From Actinomycetes bacterium (GTDB lineage Bacteria; Actinomycetota; Acidimicrobiia; Acidimicrobiales; JABEUL01): DNA of 46,362 nucleotides. The translations under genes and the position numbers were made by a program. A model generated the notes under the pieces. That model was not told the DNA's origin and ran no database searches. It saw nothing but the letters and a program-made list of their open reading frames with translations. Position 1 is the first letter of the stretch. Every line of letters begins with the position of its first letter. This document shows positions 7,639 through 14,685 of this stretch, in pieces. The stretch covers positions 1 through 46,362 of the forward strand of contig JAJYDO010000013.1 in the NCBI GenBank assembly GCA_021777355.1, written 5' to 3'.

Positions 7639-8050
7639 AAATGTTTATGCATTTGCCGATACAAGTGTAGCTATCGCCGTGGTTGTGGCCGACCATACCC
7701 ATCACGTTTCAACTATGGCAGTCCTAGGTGATAAACGAATCGGGCTCGCTGGACATGCAATATATGAAACATACTCGGTGCTGACTCGGCTGCCACCGCC
7801 AAACCGTCTTACACCAAAAGCAGCATTGCTAGCCATGCGCCATGACTTTGAGCTTATGGATTACAGCAAGCCGGTTAACGCAAGTGATTTGCTTTACAAG
7901 TGTTCATCCCTTGGAATTTCGGGGGGTGCAATTTATGATGCGCTAGTAGGATGCGTAGCATCAGATCACGGCATCAAACTTGTTACCAGGGACGTTCGGG
8001 CTTTTAGTACTTACCGGGCCCTTGATATCGAAGTGGAACTCATCGACTAA
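7622..8050 (+). CDS. vapC: VapC-type PIN-domain toxin ribonuclease
   Basis: This is a 142-aa PIN domain, the usual VapC length. The four acidic catalytic positions are visible: Asp13 (FADTSVAI), Glu49 (HAIYETYSV), Asp106 (GGAIYDALVG) and Asp124 (LVTRDVRAF), which coordinate the metal in this RNase family. The RNA target is unknown; VapCs commonly cut tRNA or rRNA. It overlaps vapB by 17 bp and is therefore co-translated. The catalytic set is complete, so the toxin is probably active. Confidence 0.9.
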   Translation: MPTKSKNVYAFADTSVAIAVVVADHTHHVSTMAVLGDKRIGLAGHAIYETYSVLTRLPPPNRLTPKAALLAMRHDFELMDYSKPVNASDLLYKCSSLGISGGAIYDALVGCVASDHGIKLVTRDVRAFSTYRALDIEVELID

Positions 8051-8152
8051 AAATATTGATCAAGAATTTATCGACTCATTTTGGATAAATAAGTGACTTT
8101 ACATATTGAGTCTTTCAGGCAACAGTCCATTTCGCACTTCTCAAATATCTCG

Positions 8153-8225
8153 AGCCCGAGAGGAGATTCGAACTCCTGACCTGCGCATTACGAGTGCGCT
8201 GCTCTGCCAACTGAGCTACCCGGGC
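8153..8225 (-). tRNA. tRNA-Thr (anticodon CGT)
   Basis: The minus strand folds into a full cloverleaf of 73 nt: acceptor GCCCGGG with CTCGGGC, D arm GCTC/GAGC, anticodon stem GCGCA/TGCGC around loop CTCGTAA, and T arm AGGAG-TTCGAAT-CTCCT. The anticodon CGT reads ACG threonine codons. CCA is not encoded. It lies 61 bp downstream of the SMP-30-family gene on the same strand. Confidence 0.95.
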
Positions 8226-8286
8226 AATCGCCAACTATGACTAATAGAAATATTCGCTCTGATATAAATCAACCACTGATTTTAGA

Positions 8287-9174
8287 TCAAGGAAGCCCGG
8301 CACCCGGTACATCTACTCTTGCCATGACTATTTGGCCAATTCGATTGTGTTCGACAACACTTGGTTGTGAACTTGGAGCACTCATCATAAAAAGGGTTTT
8401 TTTGTCTTTGCCCCCCAACATGCAAGCATAACACTTATGTGGAGTTTCAACTTTAGCTAAAACCTCTCCGCCTTCTCTTACTCTTAAGCACTGATTTGCT
8501 ATTGCATTGGCCACCCAAATGCAGCCCTCGGCATCCAAGCAAATTCCATCCGGCACGCACAGCGCCGAACTTAAATTGGCCCATATCCGCCTGTTGGACA
8601 AGGATCCATCTAAATTTATGTCAAAAGCAGTTAGTCTCATTGAAAGAGACTCCCCGACTATCAAGGTCTTCCCATCCGGCAAAATGACGCTTCCATTTGG
8701 AAAAAACATCTCGCCGGGGCCTTTTGAAACTGAACCGTCAGCATTGACTATTGCTAACGATGTCGTCGGCGGCCCCGGAGGCTCATAAATTGCAGCCTCA
8801 CCTTTAGTCTCAATAGTCCCATGAAGGTCAAAACCAAAATCTCCAACATAGGCAATTCCACTTGAGGATACGACCATATCATTAGACAGGAATTTTGCTA
8901 CGCCTGTAAGATCTGCGTATTCATTGATCTCGCCGTTACTAAAACGCATTAGCTTTCGATCCAGCATAGAAACAACAAGCATCGAGCCGTCCGGGAGCCA
9001 CCCGATACCGCTTGGCTGGCCATCTACTTCAACAATCCGCTCGCCCTCACCGTCCTCATCGACCGCCCAGACTCCGTGGTCATAAAAATCACTGAACCAG
9101 AGGCGATCTTCATGCCATCTGGGGGACTCTCCAAAGTGCAAGTCATTTATAAAAGGTTCTGCGATTAAATCCAT
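8287..9174 (-). CDS. SMP-30/gluconolactonase-family hydrolase
   Basis: This is a 295-aa six-bladed beta-propeller of the SMP-30/gluconolactonase/LRE family. The metal-binding residues are visible: Glu16 (GESPRW), Asn160 (FFPNGS) and Asp209 (VPDGICLD); Asn98 (LSNDMV) fits the substrate site. Family members hydrolyse sugar lactones or related esters; the true substrate is not readable. It starts 9 bp after the holB stop, so it is probably co-transcribed with DNA-replication and isoprenoid genes with which it has no obvious link. No Shine-Dalgarno is visible. The tRNA-Thr follows. Family is sure, substrate is not. Confidence 0.85.
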   Translation of the reverse strand: MDLIAEPFINDLHFGESPRWHEDRLWFSDFYDHGVWAVDEDGEGERIVEVDGQPSGIGWLPDGSMLVVSMLDRKLMRFSNGEINEYADLTGVAKFLSNDMVVSSSGIAYVGDFGFDLHGTIETKGEAAIYEPPGPPTTSLAIVNADGSVSKGPGEMFFPNGSVILPDGKTLIVGESLSMRLTAFDINLDGSLSNRRIWANLSSALCVPDGICLDAEGCIWVANAIANQCLRVREGGEVLAKVETPHKCYACMLGGKDKKTLFMMSAPSSQPSVVEHNRIGQIVMARVDVPGAGLP

Positions 9175-9183
9175 TAGAACAAT

Positions 9184-10167
9184 CTAGCCTTCTATTCCAC
9201 TCAACCGAAAAAGAAGCCATCTTAGGAGAAGCGGCTCGTTGACATTTCGTCGCAATCGTTCTTGTGCTTCAAGTATCGAATCGTACGCGATTAAGTCATG
9301 GCTGGCTTCTGCTGTCCTATAGTGCCGATTGGAAGACTGGGCTGAAACGCTGACTTCTTTAATCCGGTCTAGGTAAAATTGAGCGAGATCGGACAATCGA
9401 TCTCGAAACTCTTCATTTCTCATTCTCCTGAGTTCCCGTCTTTGCCGCTCTTCGACTTGCTTTTTCATGGCAGAAATACTTCTTTTATCTCCCGGCGAAG
9501 AATCAATTACTTTCAGCTCCTCGGCCTGCGCTTTTTTAATCTCACTCAATTTTTGCTCTACTGATGCCATAAGCTCGTCGACCAAAATAGCAATTGAAGC
9601 TCCGGTGTTATCAAGTCGCGACGGGATAGACTTCCAGAGTTCACAGCGCAGCGATGCCTCGTCTGATCGGGCGGAATTTTCCAAACTCTTTTTTACTTCA
9701 CCAGAACCTTCAATATCCTTTTTTGCAATATTAAACACCAGGCAGCGACTCTGGATGGTTATAAGGTCAGGCGGAACCGAATTGGCTAGCAGGATAAAAA
9801 TGGTTTCCTCCGCGGGCTCTTCAAGAGTTTTAAGCAGTGTAGGGCGAGCTTTATCCATTAAGTGGACGTCAGGGATAATTAGAATCCGTTTCTTTGCCAA
9901 ACGCGGAGTCCTGCTTGCGGCCTGAATGATCTCGCGGGCCTCTTCAACCATCAGAGCCGATCCGGTTTTCTCAATAACGACCACATCCGGATGACTGTTT
10001 GAATCGATTAGTTTGCACTGGTTGCAATCTTTGGAACCTTCACAAACTATTTCTTTAGCAAATCTAACTGCCGCAGCTTTTGTGTAGTCTTCTTTCCCTA
10101 CGAGAAGGTATGCATGCAACGGATTTTTTGAGGTCCCTAAAAGCAGGTCAAGGGTATTACTAACCAC
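9184..10167 (-). CDS. holB: DNA polymerase III delta-prime subunit
   Basis: This is a clamp-loader AAA+ subunit of about 327 aa. The delta-prime signatures are 'HAYLLVG' in place of a full P-loop, a Cys cluster (C-x5-C-x2-C, one Cys short of the usual four), 'LLKTLEEPAEETIFIL' and the SRC motif in QSRCLVF. It acts in the clamp loader that places the sliding clamp on primed DNA. The ORF track starts at TTG 10227 inside ispF. I prefer GTG 10167, which overlaps the ispF stop and gives the family's normal N-terminus. It is followed 9 bp later by the SMP-30 gene. The C-terminal part is charged and less conserved, as usual. Confidence 0.85.
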   Translation of the reverse strand: MVSNTLDLLLGTSKNPLHAYLLVGKEDYTKAAAVRFAKEIVCEGSKDCNQCKLIDSNSHPDVVVIEKTGSALMVEEAREIIQAASRTPRLAKKRILIIPDVHLMDKARPTLLKTLEEPAEETIFILLANSVPPDLITIQSRCLVFNIAKKDIEGSGEVKKSLENSARSDEASLRCELWKSIPSRLDNTGASIAILVDELMASVEQKLSEIKKAQAEELKVIDSSPGDKRSISAMKKQVEERQRRELRRMRNEEFRDRLSDLAQFYLDRIKEVSVSAQSSNRHYRTAEASHDLIAYDSILEAQERLRRNVNEPLLLRWLLFRLSGIEG

Positions 10168-10648
10168 TGACCACTCTTTTCTCCAAGAGAGCAACGGCCC
10201 AAACTGCCATTCCTTCCAGTCGTCCAAGTGCTCCGAGACCTTCTGGCCTGGTTGCTTTTATCGAGACCTGACCTTTGGTTATTTTCTCTAAATTAGATAT
10301 GATTTCTTTTTTAAAGGGGGCAATTTTAGGAGATTCCAAGGCTATGACAGTATCAACTTGGCCCACTTCAAATCCCCTTTTGGCAACCTCCTCAACAACG
10401 CTTTGGAGCATCAGCAAGCTATCGGCATTTTTCCATTTGGGATCCGTGTCTAAAAACCACTCACCAATGTCGCCGAGCCCTGCTGCTCCAAGTATTGCAT
10501 CGATAATCGCGTGTGAGAGAATGTCTCCGTCACTGTGACCGTGAAGCCCCGGTGATCCTGGAATTACTATGCCGCCCAGGATAAGGGGTCTATTTGGACT
10601 GTGATCAAAGGGATGAATGTCCAGACCGAGACCTACTCTAATATTCAC
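10160..10648 (-). CDS. ispF: 2-C-methyl-D-erythritol 2,4-cyclodiphosphate synthase
   Basis: This is a 162-aa enzyme of the non-mevalonate (MEP) isoprenoid pathway. It converts CDP-methylerythritol 2-phosphate to the cyclic diphosphate. The metal ligands are Asp10 and His12 (GLDIHPF) and His46 (DGDILSHAI). The C-terminal consensus region reads KATRPEGLGALGRLEG, slightly changed from the common KATT-EGLGF-GR-EG. The GTG start at 10648 lies 2 bp after the ispD stop, and its own stop overlaps the holB start, so the three genes are translationally coupled. Assignment is secure. Confidence 0.95.
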   Translation of the reverse strand: MNIRVGLGLDIHPFDHSPNRPLILGGIVIPGSPGLHGHSDGDILSHAIIDAILGAAGLGDIGEWFLDTDPKWKNADSLLMLQSVVEEVAKRGFEVGQVDTVIALESPKIAPFKKEIISNLEKITKGQVSIKATRPEGLGALGRLEGMAVWAVALLEKRVVSG

Positions 10649-10650
10649 TG

Positions 10651-11331
10651 TTAATTACCATAGTTAATGCTCTGATCCATCTGCCATTTAAGAAGGGCAA
10701 GATCTTTAGCATAGGTGATCTTTACATTGGTGATCTCACCGTCAACAACTTTTACCGGGAAGTTTTCCGCCTCCAAAAGCGCAGCATCATCACTAGCTTC
10801 GGCCCCCTTGGAGTGCACCAGATCAAGGGTCTCTCTTAAAAAACCTTGAGGAGTCTGGATAAGTATAAGTTTATTTCGATCCAGTGTTCTTACAACGTGA
10901 TCTCCGTCGACTTCTTTTATTGTGTCAATTACAGAAACTCCAGGCACAACCCCATGGGTATTATCATCTGCATCTTCAATGGCCGACCTTACTCTTCTCC
11001 AAAGATTTATCGAGGCCATAGGTCTTGCCGCATCGTGCACTAAAACGTATTTAACGTCTTTAGGCAACGCTTTGATTCCGCTTCTAACCGAGAGAGATCG
11101 AGATTCTCCACCTGCTACCAAGTAATCGGCACCAAGTTCAAAAAGCTCTTCACTTTTTTGCTCCAGCAAGTCTTCGGGAAGCACCACTATTAATCCATCG
11201 CAAACAGCCTTTGCAGTGGACAGCGACCAATTAAGGACGCTCTTTCCGTTAAGAGTGTGAAACTGCTTTGGCGTTTGGCCAAATCTGGTTCCACGACCTC
11301 CTGCAACCACAACTGCCCAAGTAATACTCAC
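10651..11331 (-). CDS. ispD: 2-C-methyl-D-erythritol 4-phosphate cytidylyltransferase
   Basis: This 226-aa nucleotidyltransferase makes CDP-methylerythritol from MEP and CTP. The CTP-binding loop is VAGGRGTRFGQTPKQF (residues ~9-24), and LVHDAARP is the family's second signature. Length is normal. The start is GTG 11331, with a purine run (AAAAGG) directly before it and no well-spaced Shine-Dalgarno. It lies downstream of carD and upstream of ispF. The carD-ispD-ispF order is also known from mycobacteria. Confidence 0.95.
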   Translation of the reverse strand: MSITWAVVVAGGRGTRFGQTPKQFHTLNGKSVLNWSLSTAKAVCDGLIVVLPEDLLEQKSEELFELGADYLVAGGESRSLSVRSGIKALPKDVKYVLVHDAARPMASINLWRRVRSAIEDADDNTHGVVPGVSVIDTIKEVDGDHVVRTLDRNKLILIQTPQGFLRETLDLVHSKGAEASDDAALLEAENFPVKVVDGEITNVKITYAKDLALLKWQMDQSINYGN

Positions 11332-11381
11332 CTTTTACAGTTTAGGAGAACGGAGCCAATATCGATTAATTTGACTTCTGG

Positions 11382-11858
11382 CTATGGAAGTGCGTCGGCC
11401 AGACGTTGCTCTGCTTGTTCTTCATTTACATTTAGTGCAAAAGTCAACTCGGATATTAATATCTGGCGAGCTCTGCTGAGCATTTTTTTCTCCCCAGCGG
11501 AAAGCCCTTTGTCTTTGTCTCGAATAGATAAGTTTCTTACCACCTCAGCCACTTGGTAAATGTCGCCGGACCTGAGCTTCTCCGAGTGGTTCTTGAACCT
11601 TCTTGACCAGTTCGTAGGCATTCTGGCTTCCTTTTTGCCTAGAACGGCAAAAACCTCTTCAACCTCTTCATCGTTAATTACTTCTCTGAGTCCGACTTCT
11701 TCGGTATTTTCTGAAGGAACCATTAAAGTCAAGTCTCCATATGCAAGTTTTAAAACCAGATACTCTCGCTTTTGCCCAAATACTTCTCTTTGTTCTCGTC
11801 TTTCGACTATGGCCGCGCCATGGTGTGGATACACGACCTTGTCACCAACATCAAACAC
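11382..11858 (-). CDS. carD: CarD-family RNA polymerase-binding regulator
   Basis: This is a 158-aa protein. The N-terminal RNA polymerase-interacting domain opens with FDVGDKVVYPHHGAAIVE, and the C-terminal helical DNA-binding part contains MPTNWSRRFKNHSEKL and LSAGEKKMLSRARQIL. CarD binds RNA polymerase beta and stabilises open complexes, notably at rRNA promoters, and is essential in mycobacteria. The GTG start at 11858 has a good Shine-Dalgarno (GGGAGA, 6-nt spacing). A 178-bp gap separates it from disA and could hold its promoter. Assignment is secure. Confidence 0.95.
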   Translation of the reverse strand: MFDVGDKVVYPHHGAAIVERREQREVFGQKREYLVLKLAYGDLTLMVPSENTEEVGLREVINDEEVEEVFAVLGKKEARMPTNWSRRFKNHSEKLRSGDIYQVAEVVRNLSIRDKDKGLSAGEKKMLSRARQILISELTFALNVNEEQAEQRLADALP

Positions 11859-12036
11859 TTAATTCTCCCATCGGGTAAAATTTCCCATTACAAGTGCAGA
11901 CTAATCGAGACACCAAAACCTATTTCCCACCGTTGCTTCTTAGTCTCGTGCACACTCAATTGTACTAGATATTTATATTCCAGATATTACGCGGCAAATT
12001 TAGAGGCCAAATGCCGGAAATAATGCAAATTGATCT

Positions 12037-13113
12037 TCAATTCCGATAGCGATCGATGATACTTGCCTCGGTTATTCTGGCTAAACCCTCCTTGACGCTT
12101 CTGGCACGTGCTTCGCCAACCCCAGCTACCTCGCCTAAATCATCCTCTGTGGCCCTCATAACCCTTTGTAGGGAACCGAAGTAATCAACTATGTCATTTG
12201 CCACGCTCCCGGGCAATTTAGGCAGTCTTGAGAGTATCCTGAAACCCTTGGAAGAAATCGGCTGGGACAAATCATCTGATTCTTCTACTAATTTGAGCGA
12301 AATTGCCACTTTGCCTACATCTGCAATTTCCTCCATTGTTAAAGCCTGAAGCTTGTTGAGCGCCGTTTCCATGGTCTTGGCTTTATTGTCGGGAAGAAAG
12401 TCCCGAATAATTAGTCGATAAAGGGCGTCTAAGCCGTTAGTCAACTCGTCAAGCTGAAGCCTCAGCATGGCTCCCTCTTCGCCAAGTTCAACAAGGTGCT
12501 CTTCTATTTGCCTGGCCACCCTAATGGACATTTCTGCCCTTTGAACAGCTTCGGCCACATCTCTTACGGTCACCAAGTCGGCAACTTCCAGCGAAGACAA
12601 AGAGGATGCGGCCACATCCAGTCGGCCTCGAAATCTCTCCAAGGTTTGGAGGAGCTGGTTTGTCCTCGTCCAGAGTTGGGTAACGGGCTCAAGCACTCGT
12701 TTGTCATTTCCCCAATAGACAGTGACCATGCGCAGTTCCTCCGAAACCGCTATTACAACTACGCCAAGGGATCTCGCGACTCTTTCGGCGCTACGGTGCC
12801 TTGTACCGGTTTCAGAAGTCGGAGTAGAAGGATTTGGCACCAAGTGCACGTTGGCTCTTGCGATGCGTGTGGCGTCTGATGAGGTGACTATTGCGCCATC
12901 CATTTTGGCGAGCTCTGAAAGTCTTTGGGCAGTAACTTCTGCATCCAACAAAAATCCTCCGGTTGAGATGGCCAGAACTTGTGGGGAATCCCCCACTACA
13001 ATCAGTGCTCCCATCCTGCCTTGAAGTATCCTGTCGAGGCCTGCTCTTAGCGGACGGCCCGGAGCCACCAAAGAAAGTGCTTCGTGCATACTCGGACGCT
13101 TTGGTGGTGCCAC
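12037..13113 (-). CDS. disA: Diadenylate cyclase DisA, DNA integrity scanning protein
   Basis: This 358-aa enzyme makes c-di-AMP from two ATP. The N-terminal DAC domain carries DGA (72-74) and RHR (105-107, in GTRHRSAER). A helical linker and C-terminal helix-hairpin-helix region (~290-350, GVGEARARSVKEGL) bind branched DNA. The DisA octamer stops synthesis when bound to recombination intermediates. The start is ambiguous: the GTG at 13113 overlaps a -10-like TATAGT, so ATG 13089 (MHEALSLVAPG) may be the true start. It follows radA at 109 bp; in other bacteria RadA regulates DisA. Confidence 0.95.
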   Translation of the reverse strand: MAPPKRPSMHEALSLVAPGRPLRAGLDRILQGRMGALIVVGDSPQVLAISTGGFLLDAEVTAQRLSELAKMDGAIVTSSDATRIARANVHLVPNPSTPTSETGTRHRSAERVARSLGVVVIAVSEELRMVTVYWGNDKRVLEPVTQLWTRTNQLLQTLERFRGRLDVAASSLSSLEVADLVTVRDVAEAVQRAEMSIRVARQIEEHLVELGEEGAMLRLQLDELTNGLDALYRLIIRDFLPDNKAKTMETALNKLQALTMEEIADVGKVAISLKLVEESDDLSQPISSKGFRILSRLPKLPGSVANDIVDYFGSLQRVMRATEDDLGEVAGVGEARARSVKEGLARITEASIIDRYRN

Positions 13114-13222
13114 TATATCAATTTAGCCGAGAGTGTTAACATGCAAAACCTCAAATACATTTTCACCAGGAAAGAAACAATATTTACCACTATAAGGATA
13201 GGGATATTTCATTACTTTGCCT

Positions 13223-14644
13223 CTATGCAAAAACAGCTTCAATGGCTTTATCCAAGTTGGACACCTTGATAACTTCAATTTCTTGCGGATCAAATTTTGA
13301 CGCGGTTGGGATCACTGCCTTTTTAAATCCCATTCGGCAAGCTTCTTTTAACCGTGCTTCAATACCTTGAACTTGGCGTATCTCGCCTCCCAGCCCAATC
13401 TCGCCTGCCACTACCAAGTCATTTGAAATCCTCGAATTAGTAAGGGAAGATATCAGTGCGACTCCGAGTGCCAGATCAATGGCGGGTTCCATGACTTTGT
13501 ATCCTCCAACTACTGAAGCAAAGATGTCTTGATCAAAAAATCGATATCCTCCTCGTTTTTCTAACACGGCTAGAACAAGCAGAAGTCGACTTGTATCAAT
13601 ACCTTGCACGGTGCGCTTAGGCGTAGGGAGGAAAGTCTTAACCGCAAGCGCCTGAAGCTCAATCAACAGTGGCCGCTTGTGATCCATCACCGGGATAACT
13701 ATCGAGCCGCTTGAATCATTACACCTGTCTTCCATAAGCATTCCACTTGGATCAGCCACTCCGACCAACCCCTTTTGGGTCATCTCGAAAATCCCCAATT
13801 CATCACTGGGCCCAAACCGATGCTTCCCGGAGGCCAAAGTCCTAAGAGAGTTTCGCCTATCGCCTTCAAAAGTCACCACGGTATCTACTAGGTGTTCGAG
13901 CACCCTGGGACCTGCCAAAGTCCCATCTTTGGTGACATGACCAATTAAGAGCGTCGTTATTCCATTTTCCTTTGCCAACTTAATTAGACGCGATGTGCAT
14001 GCTTTTACCTGATTGGGCGATCCCATAAGCGAGCTTTGAGTTGTATCCATCACAGTTTGAATGGAATCGATGACTAGGAAATCAGGCATTTGCTCAAGGG
14101 CATAGCTCTCGATGGTGGCAATGTTGGCTTCGCAGGCAATTTGAGAGTGCTCAAGTGAAACTCCCAGCCTTTCGGATCTCCTCATTACTTGCTCGGGAGA
14201 CTCTTCGGCAGAAATTATGAGGGAGTGCAGGTGCTGCGACACACCGGAAAGAACTTGTAGCGTGAGGGTGGATTTGCCAACTCCTGGTTCTCCTGCCAAA
14301 AGCGTGACAGAACCCTTTGTGAATCCTCCTCCCAACACTCGATCAAATTCAGATATTCCGCTTGGGATAACTTGTGTTGGCTTGGTGAGGCTATCAAGCT
14401 TTGTGGCGGCAAAAGTCTTAGGCGCTCCCGCAGAAATCAATGGAGTGAAACTCTCAATTTGAGGGCCTTTGTTCCTCAACACTTCCACAAAAGTGTTCCA
14501 ATCGCCACATGACTGGCACTGTCCTTGCCATTTGAGAGATTCAAATCCGCACGAAACACACTCAAAAACAGAGGGTTTCGCTTTAACCGCAATTGCGCTA
14601 GGAGCACTTGAAACCTTTTTGATACTACTTAAGGTGGTGTTCAT
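13223..14644 (-). CDS. radA: DNA repair protein RadA (Sms)
   Basis: RadA is a DnaB-like, RecA-related ATPase that helps process recombination intermediates. Visible are the N-terminal C4 zinc finger (CVSC...CQSC), Walker A GEPGVGKST, the RadA motif as KHRFG (usually KNRFG) and a C-terminal Lon-like domain. The ORF track starts at GTG 14653. I prefer ATG 14644, which has AAGGTGG at 5-nt spacing and gives 473 aa. That Shine-Dalgarno sits inside a perfect 12-bp inverted repeat with the ATG in its loop, so translation may be controlled. The gene follows clpC by about 40 bp. Confidence 0.93.
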   Translation of the reverse strand: MNTTLSSIKKVSSAPSAIAVKAKPSVFECVSCGFESLKWQGQCQSCGDWNTFVEVLRNKGPQIESFTPLISAGAPKTFAATKLDSLTKPTQVIPSGISEFDRVLGGGFTKGSVTLLAGEPGVGKSTLTLQVLSGVSQHLHSLIISAEESPEQVMRRSERLGVSLEHSQIACEANIATIESYALEQMPDFLVIDSIQTVMDTTQSSLMGSPNQVKACTSRLIKLAKENGITTLLIGHVTKDGTLAGPRVLEHLVDTVVTFEGDRRNSLRTLASGKHRFGPSDELGIFEMTQKGLVGVADPSGMLMEDRCNDSSGSIVIPVMDHKRPLLIELQALAVKTFLPTPKRTVQGIDTSRLLLVLAVLEKRGGYRFFDQDIFASVVGGYKVMEPAIDLALGVALISSLTNSRISNDLVVAGEIGLGGEIRQVQGIEARLKEACRMGFKKAVIPTASKFDPQEIEVIKVSNLDKAIEAVFA

Positions 14645-14660
14645 GGAAACCACCTTAAGT
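14627..14660 (-). promoter_or_regulatory. Hairpin sequestering the radA ribosome-binding site
   Basis: ACTTAAGGTGGT (14627-14638) and ACCACCTTAAGT (14649-14660) are perfect 12-bp inverted arms around a 10-nt loop. In the radA mRNA the left arm contains the Shine-Dalgarno AAGGTGG, the loop contains the preferred ATG (14644-14642), and the right arm is codons 3-6. No T-tract follows, so it does not look like a terminator. Confidence 0.6.
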
Positions 14661-14685
14661 TCAACCTACGTCAAGTTGGATAAAT

